From positions 1 to 49,000 of the forward strand of contig NZ_FQXS01000031.1 in assembly GCF_900130015.1 (NCBI RefSeq): 49,000 bases of DNA, given 5' to 3'. This DNA is from Desulfofustis glycolicus DSM 9705 (GTDB lineage: Bacteria > Desulfobacterota > Desulfobulbia > Desulfobulbales > Desulfocapsaceae). A model generated the notes under the pieces. The model worked only from the letters and a program-made list of their open reading frames with translations, was not told the origin of the DNA and searched no databases. A program made the translations under genes and the position numbers. Below are positions 17,637 to 26,717 of this stretch, piece by piece (position 1 is the stretch's first letter; each line of letters starts with the position of its first letter).

Positions 17637-20024
17637 CTAGTTGCGCAGCGGCTTGCCGGTCTTGAGCATGTGCTGGATGCGTTCGGACGTCTGTTTGTTG
17701 CCGCAGAGCTTCAGGAAGTTCTCGCGTTCCAGCTTGAGCAGATACTCCTCGGTGACCGGCGTGCCCGGATTGACGTCTCCACCGCAGATGACATCGGCGA
17801 TGATGCCGCCCATCTTTTCTTCATATTCGGTGATATGAGAGCCCATTTTCATATTCCACAACTGGCTCTTGATACTGGCCGCCACGCTTCGGCCCGGCAC
17901 CGGTATATCGGTCAATGGCCGCGGCGGCCGGTAATTGACGGCCAGGGCCAGCACCTTCTGTTTGGCGTCGCCGATCAGCCGATCGATATTCATGGTAATC
18001 GCATCGCCGTTTCGCATATAGCCCATACCGGCCAATTCGGCAGCGCCCATCGACACCTGAGCCATCGCAATCTGCCGGAAATGTTTGAAGATGAACGGCT
18101 GGACGTCGGTGTCGTAGCGACGGGCCAGGTCCACGGCGCGAATGCACATCTCTTTGGTACCGCCGCCGCCCGGCAACAGGCCGACCCCGATCTCGACCAA
18201 CCCCATATAGGTCTCGGCCGAGGGATTGATCGCATCGGCGTGCAGGCAGAATTCGCAGCCGCCGCCCAGGGTCATCCCGAACGGCGCGGCAACTACCGGT
18301 ACTTTCGCGTATTTTACCGCCATGGTGGCCTTCTGGAAGGCCCTGAGCACCATGTCGACATCTTCCCAGGCGCCCTCGGCCAGGGCCACGGCAAGCAGCA
18401 TCAGGTTGGCACCCACCGAGAAGTTGGCGCCGCGATTGCCGATCACCAGGCCGACGCCGTCCTGCTCGGCCCGCCGGATCGCCTTGTGCACCAGGCTCAG
18501 GATATCGCCGCTGATGGCGTTCATCTTGGAATGAAATTCGAGACAATAGACCCCGTCACCAAGATCGATGATCGAAGCACCACCGTTCTTCTCGACCTCA
18601 CGGCCGCCACGCTTGAGAATCTCCAGGTTGATCTGCCCGGCGGGCTGCGGGACCGGCTGATAACCGGCGCCGAGCACGTCGTAGAATTCAAATTGTCCAT
18701 CCTCGGTATACCGATAGAAGGAATCAACATTCTTCAGGGATTCGGGGATCGCCACGCCGTCCTTCTGGGCACGCTTGACGAAGGCCGACACACCGATCGC
18801 ATCGAGCATCTCGAACGGCCCGAGTTCCCAGTTAAAGCCCCACTTCATCGCGTTATCGATATTGACCACGTCGTCGGCGATCTCACCGATCCGGTTGACC
18901 GTATAAATCAGTGTGTCGCGCAGGCTGCGCCAGGCATACTTGGCACCCTGATCGGCACCATTGACGACGGCGGCGATCTTACGCCGCGGATCGTCGATCT
19001 GCTTGACCATCTGCACCGAGGCGAATTTCGGTTTCTGCAACGACCGGTAGTCACCGGTCTGATAATCGTAGTAGGAGATCTGCCGTTTGCCGTCGACTTT
19101 CTCTTTCTTGTAGAAGCCCTTGCCGCTTTTGTTGCCGAGCAATCCCTGCTTGATCATCGCGTCCATGAAAGCGGGCAGCTTGAAGACATCCCGCTCCTCA
19201 TCGTCGGGCAGTGCATCGTACGAGTTGGTTCCGACATGGGCCAGGGTGTCGAGACCGACCAGATCGGCGGTCCGAAAAGCGGCACTCTTGGGCCGTGCAG
19301 TGGCCGGGCCGGCAACCGAATCGACTTCTTCCACGGTCAGGCCCATCTCGACCATGTGCTGGATACCTTTGTAGATCGCGTAGACACCGATGCGGTTGGC
19401 GATAAAATTCGCCGTATCCTTCGCGTAAACGACACCCTTGCCGAGTCTCCGTTCGATGAATTCGGCCATTTCGGCGACCACCTGCCCATCGGTGTCCGTG
19501 CAGGGAACAATTTCCATCAGGCGCATATAGCGCGGCGGGTTGAAGAAATGGGTCACCAGAAAACGGCTGCGCAATTCGGCCGGCAGATCCCGGGCCATCT
19601 CGTTGACCGAAAGGCCGCTGGTATTGGTGGTCAACACCGCATTCGGACCGAGATGGGGAGCAATACGCTCGAACAGGCTCCGCTTGATCTTCATATTCTC
19701 GACCACAACTTCGATAACCCAGTCGCAATCCTTCAGCTTTTCCAGGTCATCCTCGAAGTTGCCCGTTTCGATCAGGGCACCATATTCCTTGAGATAAAAC
19801 GGCGCCGGCTTCATCCGGGCCAACCCCGCCAATCCCGCCCGGGCGATACGATTGCGTACCTCGGGACTGTCTAGGGTCAATCCGCACGACGCTTCCTGCT
19901 CGGTCAGTTCCCGGGGAACGATGTCGAGCATCAGGACCTCCAGCCCGGCGTTGGCCAGGTGAGCCGCGATGGTGGCTCCCATGACACCGGCGCCCAAAAC
20001 GGCTACTCGATTGATCTGCCTCAT
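17637..20024 (-). CDS. fadN: 3-hydroxyacyl-CoA dehydrogenase / enoyl-CoA hydratase fusion (FadN type)
   Basis: The 795-residue bifunctional enzyme hydrates 2-enoyl-CoA and oxidises 3-hydroxyacyl-CoA with NAD. Domain order is dehydrogenase first, hydratase last, the reverse of E. coli FadB and typical of Bacillus FadN. Residues 5-25 hold the Rossmann motif VAVLGAGVMGATIAAHLANA. FLVTHFFNPPRYMRLMEIVP carries the catalytic His region. The crotonase part has GNRGANFSVGANLM (oxyanion hole) and PFGMTLGGGCEFCLHADA, then GLVEIGVGLLPGGGGT with a catalytic Glu. The ATG overlaps the fadD stop by 4 bp, so the two are translationally coupled. The length is normal and there are no breaks. Confidence 0.93.
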   Translation of the reverse strand: MRQINRVAVLGAGVMGATIAAHLANAGLEVLMLDIVPRELTEQEASCGLTLDSPEVRNRIARAGLAGLARMKPAPFYLKEYGALIETGNFEDDLEKLKDCDWVIEVVVENMKIKRSLFERIAPHLGPNAVLTTNTSGLSVNEMARDLPAELRSRFLVTHFFNPPRYMRLMEIVPCTDTDGQVVAEMAEFIERRLGKGVVYAKDTANFIANRIGVYAIYKGIQHMVEMGLTVEEVDSVAGPATARPKSAAFRTADLVGLDTLAHVGTNSYDALPDDEERDVFKLPAFMDAMIKQGLLGNKSGKGFYKKEKVDGKRQISYYDYQTGDYRSLQKPKFASVQMVKQIDDPRRKIAAVVNGADQGAKYAWRSLRDTLIYTVNRIGEIADDVVNIDNAMKWGFNWELGPFEMLDAIGVSAFVKRAQKDGVAIPESLKNVDSFYRYTEDGQFEFYDVLGAGYQPVPQPAGQINLEILKRGGREVEKNGGASIIDLGDGVYCLEFHSKMNAISGDILSLVHKAIRRAEQDGVGLVIGNRGANFSVGANLMLLAVALAEGAWEDVDMVLRAFQKATMAVKYAKVPVVAAPFGMTLGGGCEFCLHADAINPSAETYMGLVEIGVGLLPGGGGTKEMCIRAVDLARRYDTDVQPFIFKHFRQIAMAQVSMGAAELAGMGYMRNGDAITMNIDRLIGDAKQKVLALAVNYRPPRPLTDIPVPGRSVAASIKSQLWNMKMGSHITEYEEKMGGIIADVICGGDVNPGTPVTEEYLLKLERENFLKLCGNKQTSERIQHMLKTGKPLRN

Positions 20025-21877
20025 TTTTTCTCTCCATCTGTGGATGTGGTCTGGAAAACCAGCCCGTTTCCTTTCTTCATGTACATCTGGTCGACCATTT
20101 CCTTGTACTTGTTATAGATTTCTTTACGCTTCAGTTTCAATGTCGGCGTCAGCTCGCCTCCCTCGATGGTGAACTCTCCGGGGATCAAGACAAACTCCTT
20201 GATCGTCGCATACGGCGGCAGGTTCTTGTTCAACTCGGCGATGCGCTCGGTATAGAGTGCTCTGACACGGTTACTCTTTACCAACTCGTCGGTATCGAGA
20301 TAGTCGAGTTCCTCCTCCCGGCTCCAGTCGATAAGACGCTCCAGATTGGGATTCAGCAGTGCCACCAGGTATGGTTTGCGGTCTCCGAAAACGATGGCTT
20401 GGGAGATGTACTTGTCGAGCTTGAGTTCGTTTTCGATCGGTTGCGGGGCAATATTCTTGCCACCGGCGGTGACGATGATTTCTTTCTTCCGATCGACGAT
20501 GTATACGAATCCGTTCTCGTCGATCCGGGCAATATCGCCGGTCTTGAGCCAGCCGTCGCTAAAGATCTCGGCGGTCTTCTCCTCGCTCTTGTAATAACCG
20601 CGCATCACCTGTGGCCCCTTGACCAGCAATTCACCGTCCTCGGCGAGCTTGAGTTCGGTCATGGCGAGCGGTTTGCCCACCGAATCGAAGCGGACCGCGC
20701 CGAGATTGCACAAAGTCAGCGCCGGGCTCGTTTCGGTCAAGCCGTAGCCGTTGAAGACCGGCAGACCGATCGCCCACATGAACTCGTTGATCGTCCGGTC
20801 AAGCGGCGCGCCGCCGCAGATGAAACCGCGCAGCCTGCCGCCGAACCGATCACGGATCTTCCTGAAGACGAGACGGTCGTAGAGACGGTACTGCATCGCC
20901 AGCAGTCCATCCACCTGGCCGTCGACATACTTCTTGTTGGCATAGTCCCTGCCGACCTGCAGGGCCCGGTGGAAGATGCTTCTCCTCAGCGGACTGAGCT
21001 GATGGGCGTTTTCATGAACTCGGGAATAGATCTTCTCGAACAAACGCGGCACACTGACCATCCAGGTCGGTTGCACTTCCACCATGTTTTCCATGACTTT
21101 TTTGACATCCTCGGCAAAAGCGACGTGCTGGCCGCTGAGCAGGGTCGCGTAATAACCGGCCGTACGTTCAAGCACATGGCTGAGCGGCAGGAAACTGAGA
21201 AAGGTTTCCTGGTCTTTCAGGGCGCCCAGCTGTTTCAGCCCGATCTGGGCGTTGCTCATGATATTGTACTGGGTGAGCATGACACCCTTGGGGACCCCGG
21301 TGGTGCCGGAGGTATAGATGATCGTGATGAGATCCTGCTGGGCAATCTGATCGATCATCCTTTCGATCTCAACCTTCTCTTCCGGGAGCAGCGGTTCGCC
21401 TGCCTCGGAGAGCTGATATTGGGTATAGACCGGGAACGAACGGTCGCCGATAAAACGCTCGTAGGAAATGACCAGCTCGACACCGGGGATCTCGTCGCGG
21501 ACTTCCAGCAGCTTCTCGTATTGCGCCTTGGTCGAGACGAAGACGATCTTCGCCCCACAGTGGTTGATGATATACGCCGCCTGCTTGCCGGTATTGGTGG
21601 CATAAATGGGCACCGGGATGCCCCGGGCGCTCTGGATACCGAAATCGGAAATCGCCCAACCGAGCCGGTTCTCGGAAAAGATACAGACCGGATCTTCCGG
21701 CTTCAAGCCAACCTTGACCAATCCCCGGGCCAGCATCAGCACCCGTTCGTAGAACTCTTCATACGTCAGGGAGAGAAAGACTCCCTGCTTCTTGAAACTG
21801 ACTGCCGTTTTCTTGGCGAACTGCCGGGCATTTACTTTGAGAATCGCCGGTATGGACTGGTGGGACAGGAAATCCAT
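20021..21877 (-). CDS. fadD: Long-chain acyl-CoA synthetase, AMP-forming
   Basis: The 618-residue ligase activates fatty acids to acyl-CoA with ATP. The adenylate-forming signatures are all present: IIYTSGTTGVPKGVMLTQYN (P-loop, about residue 185), NGYGLTETSPALT, and DGWLKTGDIARIDENGFVYI, then DRKKEIIVTAGGKNIAPQ. The C-terminal Lys region is GGELTPTLKLKRKEI. The N-terminal form, starting with RQFAKKTAVSFKKQG, fits the long-chain FAA1/AMP-dependent class with about 600 residues. GAGGGG precedes the ATG. It is the first gene of the fadD-N-A-E operon and has its own operator-bearing promoter upstream. In concert with FadL at the other locus it would channel exogenous fatty acids to beta-oxidation. 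Confidence 0.93.
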   Translation of the reverse strand: MDFLSHQSIPAILKVNARQFAKKTAVSFKKQGVFLSLTYEEFYERVLMLARGLVKVGLKPEDPVCIFSENRLGWAISDFGIQSARGIPVPIYATNTGKQAAYIINHCGAKIVFVSTKAQYEKLLEVRDEIPGVELVISYERFIGDRSFPVYTQYQLSEAGEPLLPEEKVEIERMIDQIAQQDLITIIYTSGTTGVPKGVMLTQYNIMSNAQIGLKQLGALKDQETFLSFLPLSHVLERTAGYYATLLSGQHVAFAEDVKKVMENMVEVQPTWMVSVPRLFEKIYSRVHENAHQLSPLRRSIFHRALQVGRDYANKKYVDGQVDGLLAMQYRLYDRLVFRKIRDRFGGRLRGFICGGAPLDRTINEFMWAIGLPVFNGYGLTETSPALTLCNLGAVRFDSVGKPLAMTELKLAEDGELLVKGPQVMRGYYKSEEKTAEIFSDGWLKTGDIARIDENGFVYIVDRKKEIIVTAGGKNIAPQPIENELKLDKYISQAIVFGDRKPYLVALLNPNLERLIDWSREEELDYLDTDELVKSNRVRALYTERIAELNKNLPPYATIKEFVLIPGEFTIEGGELTPTLKLKRKEIYNKYKEMVDQMYMKKGNGLVFQTTSTDGEKK

Positions 21878-21953
21878 GATTAATCCCCTCGCAAAGAAGT
21901 GAATGGATAGAACCTGTTGGTCTCCATCGATAACGAGTTCCGATAGAAATCTC

Positions 21954-21982
21954 TGTATACCTCACCCTTACGTTTAAGTCAA
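21954..21982 (-). promoter_or_regulatory. Sigma70-type promoter with MerR/LiuR-like operator for the fadD operon
   Basis: Minus-strand TTGACT (21977-21982) and TATACA (21954-21959) are separated by exactly 17 bp, about 80 bp upstream of the fadD ATG. The 15-mer TTACGTTTAAGTCAA (plus strand, 21968-21982) overlaps the -35 box and spacer in the same register as at the etf promoter 16 kb away. The shared layout is strong evidence for co-regulation by the same DNA-binding protein. Confidence 0.72.
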
Positions 21983-22446
21983 CCTGAAACAAAATACGAC
22001 GCCTGACAAAACCTCTTGGCTACGCCCCTAAAGCCTGTTGGAAAAGCCGCTTACTTAATACTATATACTTGATATAAAGATATTTACAGCAAATGAAAAT
22101 TTTTCTCAAACCGCAAGAACACTCATCTCTTGCAGCGATATGCACGTTTTCAATTCGCTATCATCTTTACGTAAAATAACCCTTGGCCGCGCTGCTAAGC
22201 AACCGAAGATTTTCTGTTCATTGAAACGCGGCCGATGGAGCCGCCAACGTGGTGAAACGGGATTTTTGACAGATAAAGCGCGTCAGGCGTTTAGTTGCAG
22301 CCTCGATTTCGGGGAGGATGCCGGCGGGTGCCGATCACGGACGAAAGATCCCGGAGGACGGGTGCGGATCTGACCGAGGCCCGTGACTGCCGAGGAGCAC
22401 ACCGGCGGAGCAAGGAGGGCCGGGAGGAGCGGTCGTCAGCCGCGCC
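21983..22446 (+). other. Intergenic region upstream of the fadD promoter
   Basis: No gene was recognised. The part to about 22180 is AT-rich; a TTTACGTAA core at 22166-22174 resembles half of the operator but lacks the second arm. Downstream the sequence is very GC-rich, with many purine runs and no codon signature. An inverted repeat GTCAGCCGC / GCGGCTGAC around 22435-22461 spans the stop codon of the small membrane protein gene and could act as a weak 3' stem; no T tract is seen. Confidence 0.35.
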
Positions 22447-22812
22447 CTAGCGTGCGGCTGACCAGGGATTGCAGTTTTTGATAGTGACCCTGCCCTGCAA
22501 CAGATTGCCCTTCGAGTATTCGCTGAAGATGCAGGTATTCGTCTGCGGATCGTAATTTTCGACCCACAGGTTATCGTCCTTCCAGGTCGCCGCCAAGTGG
22601 CGCTGTCCCTCGGGCACGGAGATGGTCATCACCCCGCCGTAGCGCTTGACGAACACCTGCTGCAACCGGAAGTAATAGGTGCCCCAGGCTACCAGGGCCA
22701 AAACCAGGGCCAGGGCCAGGGCAGCCTTCCACTGCTGCGCCTTGACCCCGAGACCGAAAATCACGCCGCCGATCAAAGCGATGACGGCAAACCAGTAAAG
22801 ATAGGTGATCAT
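22447..22812 (-). CDS. Small two-helix membrane protein of unknown function
   Basis: This 121-residue protein is not recognised. It starts with two hydrophobic helices (YLYWFAVIALIGGVIFGLGV and ALALALVLALVAWGTYYFRL, residues about 4-50). A soluble, probably beta-rich, domain follows with VKRYGGVMTISVPEGQRHLA and a D-D-N-L-W-V-E-N-Y pattern. Two cysteines (residues about 92 and 113) could form a disulphide if the domain is periplasmic. The ATG lies 15 bp after the stop of the chemoreceptor gene, so the two are probably one transcript. There is no clear ribosome binding site. Function in chemoreception is only a guess from position. Confidence 0.6.
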   Translation of the reverse strand: MITYLYWFAVIALIGGVIFGLGVKAQQWKAALALALVLALVAWGTYYFRLQQVFVKRYGGVMTISVPEGQRHLAATWKDDNLWVENYDPQTNTCIFSEYSKGNLLQGRVTIKNCNPWSAAR

Positions 22813-22827
22813 ATGCCGGACACGACG

Positions 22828-24882
22828 TTAAATTTTGTACTTCGAGACGAGTTCAGTCAGCTTTTCTGAGAGCCGTGACAGCTCGTCGGCAGAGGTACGG
22901 ACATGCTGGCTGCTCTGCTTGACCTCAACCGAGCGCTCTTTGACCAGACCAACCGCCTCGTTCATCTGCTGGGTCATCTGGTTGCTGCTGGCAACATTCT
23001 CGTTAATCTCGGTGATTCCCTGCGACGCCTGGCTGACGTTGTTGACGATCTCGTTGGTCGTGATCGACTGCTCCTCGACCGCAGTCACGATGCCGTTGAC
23101 GATCTCGTTGACATCGTTGATGACACTCGTGATCGCCTCGATATCCTTGACCGTGTCACCGGTCTTGCCCTGGATGCCGGAGATCGCCTCCTTGATCTTG
23201 CCGGTCGCCTCAGCCGTTTCCTTGGCCAGCTCTTTGATCTCATTGGCGACTACGGCAAAGCCTTTACCGGCTTCACCGGCCCGGGCCGCCTCGATGGTGG
23301 CATTTAAGGCGAGCAGGTTGGTCTGTTCGGAGATCTCGGTAATGGTCTCGGTGATCGAACCGATGGCCCGAGCCGCTTCGCCGAGTTCAACAATGGTCTG
23401 GTGCGAGCGCTTGGTGTTGGCCACCGCTTCCTCGGTGGTCTGCCGTGCCCGGGCGCTGTTTTCGGCAATCTCCTTGATCGTCGTGCCCATTTCCTCGGAG
23501 GCCGAAGCGATCATGTCCAGGTTGACCGCCGACTGCTCCATTGCGGCGGAAACCGATTGCATGTTGGCGGTGACTTCCTGGGCGTTGCCCGAGGCCTGAT
23601 CGGCAATATCGGTGGTCGACTCGGCATTGCCGACCATCTGGTCGGAGATGGTCGCCAGTTCGGTCGACGATGCCGACAGCGACTGGGACGAAGAGACGAT
23701 ATCGCGCATCATCTCCTTGCCCTTTTCCACCATGACGCCGAGCGAATTGGTCAACTGGCCGATGGCGTCATCGACCTGGGAGGAAAAGGCGATAGTGTAG
23801 TCGCCCTCGCCGACCTTGACCGCTTTCTCGGCCAACTCTTTGAGCGGGTTGTTGATCGAGCGAACGAGAAATACCGTCAGCACGATACCGCCGGCGACCA
23901 CCAGCAGACCGACCAGCAGGTTGTTGCGCAGCATCTGCACATCGAGTCCGGCAACGATATCCTGGCGGTCGATACCGACGGCCAGCGTAAGGCCCCACTC
24001 GTCGATAAATTTCTTGTAAGTGACCTTCTGGGCTCCCTGATATTCATAATCGACAAAGCCGTCCGGGTGCCCCTTGAAGATCGGATACAATTCGTAAACG
24101 TTATTATCAGGCGTCAGCGTCGGGTGGACGAGCGGGGAACCGCTCTCGTCGTAGATGAAGAAGTAGCCGGGACCGATCTTTGTCTCGCCGACGAGTTTTC
24201 TGACCTGCTCGGAGAGCATCAATTGACCGACGTAGACGGCGCCGATTATCTTATTTTCCAGGTCGCGCACCGGCTGGTAGGCCGTCAGGTACCAGTCATT
24301 GACGACATAGGCCTTGCCGCGAAACTCTTCGCCGTTCATAATGGTCTGAAATACCGGGCTATCTGACGGGATATAGGTGCCGACGGCACGCTCCCCATCG
24401 GTCTTCTTCACCGTGGTGGAGATACGCAGCAGCTTGTCGTCGACCAGCTGAAAGATCGTTGCCGAGGCCCCGGTAATGGACTCGACTCGATCGACGATAT
24501 CGAACTTGTGATTGACGTATTGAATACCGGCCTGGAATTTCGGGATCTCCATGGTCACCGACTCACCGGTTTCCTGGTTGACCAGAGTCTCCTCCTCCAT
24601 GGTGCTGTCGTCAAGCAGCAGTCCGCCGGTCAATCGCAACTCCTTATCCAGGATCAGCAGGTCGCCATCCAATTTTTGGCGGATATTATCATCGATGGCG
24701 GCAAGCGAATTGTAGAGCGACTGGTGAATATCCTGTACCGCCCCTTCACCAAGTTCATACAGCCCGTTCTTCGACATCCTGATTGCGTTGCCGGAGGTAA
24801 TCAGGATCGACAAAACCACTACCCCGATCATTGCCACAAAGAGCTTGGTCGTAAACCGGACCCGAGTGAATCGTGAAAACAT
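22828..24882 (-). CDS. Methyl-accepting chemotaxis protein with single-Cache (Cache3/Cache2-type) sensor
   Basis: A 684-residue receptor. Residues about 11-32 form the first membrane helix ([19 protein letters not shown]). The periplasmic part up to about 315 has [20 protein letters not shown], then [20 protein letters not shown] and [10 protein letters not shown], which are landmarks of Cache_3-Cache_2 sensors. The second helix is [19 protein letters not shown], followed by HAMP ([19 protein letters not shown]). The hairpin tip [19 protein letters not shown] is at about residue 515-535. GGAG precedes the ATG. It differs from the receptor at 10052-12049 in its sensor but the signalling domains are closely similar. 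There is no CheR-tethering pentapeptide. The ligand is unknown. Confidence 0.93.
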   Translation of the reverse strand: MFSRFTRVRFTTKLFVAMIGVVVLSILITSGNAIRMSKNGLYELGEGAVQDIHQSLYNSLAAIDDNIRQKLDGDLLILDKELRLTGGLLLDDSTMEEETLVNQETGESVTMEIPKFQAGIQYVNHKFDIVDRVESITGASATIFQLVDDKLLRISTTVKKTDGERAVGTYIPSDSPVFQTIMNGEEFRGKAYVVNDWYLTAYQPVRDLENKIIGAVYVGQLMLSEQVRKLVGETKIGPGYFFIYDESGSPLVHPTLTPDNNVYELYPIFKGHPDGFVDYEYQGAQKVTYKKFIDEWGLTLAVGIDRQDIVAGLDVQMLRNNLLVGLLVVAGGIVLTVFLVRSINNPLKELAEKAVKVGEGDYTIAFSSQVDDAIGQLTNSLGVMVEKGKEMMRDIVSSSQSLSASSTELATISDQMVGNAESTTDIADQASGNAQEVTANMQSVSAAMEQSAVNLDMIASASEEMGTTIKEIAENSARARQTTEEAVANTKRSHQTIVELGEAARAIGSITETITEISEQTNLLALNATIEAARAGEAGKGFAVVANEIKELAKETAEATGKIKEAISGIQGKTGDTVKDIEAITSVINDVNEIVNGIVTAVEEQSITTNEIVNNVSQASQGITEINENVASSNQMTQQMNEAVGLVKERSVEVKQSSQHVRTSADELSRLSEKLTELVSKYKI

Positions 24883-25114
24883 GAAGTTACTCCTCTCTTT
24901 TTAGTGTCTTCCTGCTACACGGCCCATCAACGTCCGGGTGGCAAGGCAGTTTCTTTGCAGTCTATGTTTTCCCACCACCAAATTCAAATTATTTCCGACT
25001 TATTTTTCGTCACTTCCGACAGTTCCACGAAAAACCGTGAAAAATCAAAAGAGAACACGGCGCATCATCTGGCCTTTTGGCATTGATTAAAAAATTTGAT
25101 ATATTTTAACGGTA
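24883..25114 (+). other. AT-rich intergenic region left of the inverted-repeat element
   Basis: These 232 bases lie upstream of the chemoreceptor gene and contain its ribosome site (AGAGAGGAG on the minus strand). Nothing else is recognised. The sequence becomes markedly AT-rich towards the MITE-like element. Confidence 0.35.
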
Positions 25115-25256
25115 GAGCCTTTTGCAAAACTTAGATTTTCGTTCAAAATCAAGGCATGCGAAAAATTTTACCACAGGCATATAGTTGATATTCCGAGGAT
25201 AAAATTTTTGAGCATAACGCAGAGTTTGGGCGAAAAGATTGTTTTACAAATGGCTC
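25115..25256. repeat. MITE-like inverted-repeat element, about 142 bp
   Basis: The two ends are imperfect inverted repeats of about 40 bp: the left end starts GAGCCTTTTGCAAAACTTAG and the reverse complement of the right end starts GAGCCATTTGTAAAACAATC. Both then continue to a GCATGC / GTTATGC region. The centre is a second near-palindrome with arms AAAAATTTTA and TAAAATTTTT (25161-25170 and 25199-25209). The element is flanked by GGTA on both sides (25111-25114 and 25257-25260), which looks like a 4-bp target duplication. It has no coding capacity. It may be a non-autonomous transposable element or a structured-RNA repeat. No second copy was found in the window. Confidence 0.6.
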
Positions 25257-25269
25257 GGTAGTAGGAAAC

Positions 25270-25401
25270 ATTCGACGCGTTGGGCAGCTTACGGTTACCG
25301 GCACTATTGCTTGCCAGTTGCCGGCCGGCGAGCGAATAGCCATAAGTGCGAACGGCCTGTTGTTGCTGAAAATCGGCGCGGCAGACCAGTTAACCATCTG
25401 A
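25270..25401 (+). pseudogene. Possible 3' remnant of a gene cut off by the inverted-repeat element
   Basis: Immediately right of the element one frame reads IRRVGQLTVTGTIACQLPAG, ERIAISANGLLLLKIGAADQ, LTI and stops at 25399-25401. The composition is GC-rich and protein-like, unlike the AT-rich element to its left. The stop lies 13 bp before the ATG of the SDR-type gene, as in an operon. No start codon is available, because the frame enters the element and meets a stop at about 25186. I cannot assign a family. It may be the tail of a gene disrupted by the element, or a chance open frame. Confidence 0.35.
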
Positions 25402-25414
25402 CGGGACACGGATA

Positions 25415-26596
25415 ATGACCGAATTCCTCACCAAAGAACGGGCGCGAAAGATCGGTGTGGTCTTCGGCGGCTCCGGCCTGGTCGGCGGCACCATGGTCAA
25501 TTTTTACAAGCAGCGACGCCCCGGCCTGGCGGAGATCCTGGCACCCAGTTCGAAAAAGGTTTCACTTGGCAATTGCGTCGACATCCGCAACTACCTGATG
25601 AGCATCCGGCCGGATTTTATCATCAACGCCGGTATCACCAATATCGACGCCGGCAGCCAGCTCACCTTCGAGGTCAACTATGTCGGGGCGATCAACATCG
25701 CCCGGGCGGCGGCCGGACTGAAAATCCCCTATATCTTCTTTAGTTCCGCAGCAACGCTGCCCGAGGGCAACAACTTGCGGGAAGAGAATCAGGTGGAGAT
25801 TTCCGCCTCTCTGAGCAATTACGCCAAGTCCAAATTGATGGCGGAAAAAACACTGGCCTACATGCACCAGCACGAGGGACTCGATTACTCCTGCATCAGG
25901 TTGTCCATCGTTTACGGGCGGCACGACCATAAGATCCAGGGCTTTCATCGGCTGCTTTTTTCCGTCGCCGACGAATCGATGCCATGCCTCTTCACCACCA
26001 GAGGTGCCAGACATTCCTACTCCAATGTCCGCAAATTGCCGTATCTGGTCCAGCACATGCTGGAAAACCGCGCGGAATTCAGCGGCAGGACCCTGCATTT
26101 CGTCGATCCGCAGCCGGTGGAGTTGGCCGACCTCATCCTGACCATCAGAAATCAGCTGCACCTGAAACGGCCGAAAAAGATCTTCGTTCCGTATGCTCTG
26201 GCCAAGACCGGGAAAAACAGTGTGCGGGTGATTCTTCGGTTGCTGACCCGGCTGGGCATGAAGGCGACGCTGCCGCCGGAATTGATGTTTCTCGGTGCTT
26301 TTTATCGGACCCAGACCCTCTCCTGCCGCCGTCTGGCTGAATCGAGCTTTGTCGATCCGTTTCCGGAAGAAACCGTCTACTCCAGGCTGCCGGTCATCCT
26401 CAGGTACTATCTGCAGCGCTGGAGCCAGCAGAACCTGATCACGTCATTTGACGACCGATTCCACTTCGACGACACCGTCAAACACAATTTCCAGCACAAC
26501 CCGCAGGCGCTGCTCGACTCTATCCACGGCGATGCCACCGCTCCCTTCAAAGAGCAAGACGGGCCATTACCATACGAATCGGATTGGCGTGAATAA
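25415..26596 (+). CDS. NAD(P)-dependent epimerase/dehydratase-like protein (extended SDR, RmlD-like)
   Basis: The 393-residue protein starts with a dinucleotide-binding loop GVVFGGSGLVGGTMVNFYK (residues about 14-33) and has DIRNYLMSIRPDFIINAGIT, as in RmlD/extended SDRs, then YIFFSSAATLPEG and YAKSKLMAEK with the active-site Y-x-x-x-K. It would act on a nucleotide sugar or similar substrate with NAD(P). The C-terminal 130 residues (from about 260) are longer than in RmlD, with several basic and aromatic stretches, and are not recognised. The gene stands alone between a repeat element and a palindrome. The ATG has only a weak upstream site. The substrate is unknown. Confidence 0.75.
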   Translation: MTEFLTKERARKIGVVFGGSGLVGGTMVNFYKQRRPGLAEILAPSSKKVSLGNCVDIRNYLMSIRPDFIINAGITNIDAGSQLTFEVNYVGAINIARAAAGLKIPYIFFSSAATLPEGNNLREENQVEISASLSNYAKSKLMAEKTLAYMHQHEGLDYSCIRLSIVYGRHDHKIQGFHRLLFSVADESMPCLFTTRGARHSYSNVRKLPYLVQHMLENRAEFSGRTLHFVDPQPVELADLILTIRNQLHLKRPKKIFVPYALAKTGKNSVRVILRLLTRLGMKATLPPELMFLGAFYRTQTLSCRRLAESSFVDPFPEETVYSRLPVILRYYLQRWSQQNLITSFDDRFHFDDTVKHNFQHNPQALLDSIHGDATAPFKEQDGPLPYESDWRE

Positions 26597-26657
26597 ATCA
26601 CACGCCGCCGGGGTCGCCTTTTCATTCCAGTCGTGAGCGGGAATCATCCATAGTGAG

Positions 26658-26685
26658 CGGGGGACAGGTTGAAACCTGTCCCCCG
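26658..26685. repeat. 28-bp near-perfect palindrome (REP-like or bidirectional terminator)
   Basis: CGGGGGACAGGTT and AACCTGTCCCCCG are perfect complements separated by two bases. The palindrome lies between the convergent ends of the SDR-type gene and an acyl-CoA dehydrogenase gene. It is preceded by two GTGAGCGGG copies (26633-26641 and 26653-26661) and followed by two copies of CCGTT(GG/AT)TTGTGATT. This clustering suggests a repeated extragenic element. It could also end transcription from both sides; there is no long T tract. Confidence 0.55.
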
Positions 26686-26717
26686 TTGGTTGTGATTGTC
26701 CCGCCGTTATTTGTGAT

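Noticed and set aside
17622-19874. Long plus-strand open frame (750 codons) opposite fadN
   Set aside because: His/Asp-rich shadow of a high-GC gene on the other strand.
22165-22175. Fourth operator candidate (TTTACGTAA core)
   Set aside because: Only one half matches; there is no second arm and no promoter in the right register.
21878-22446. Riboswitch or sRNA in the leader of the fadD operon or behind the receptor genes
   Set aside because: No recognisable GEMM or other aptamer core; the GC-rich part has no consistent structure I can support.
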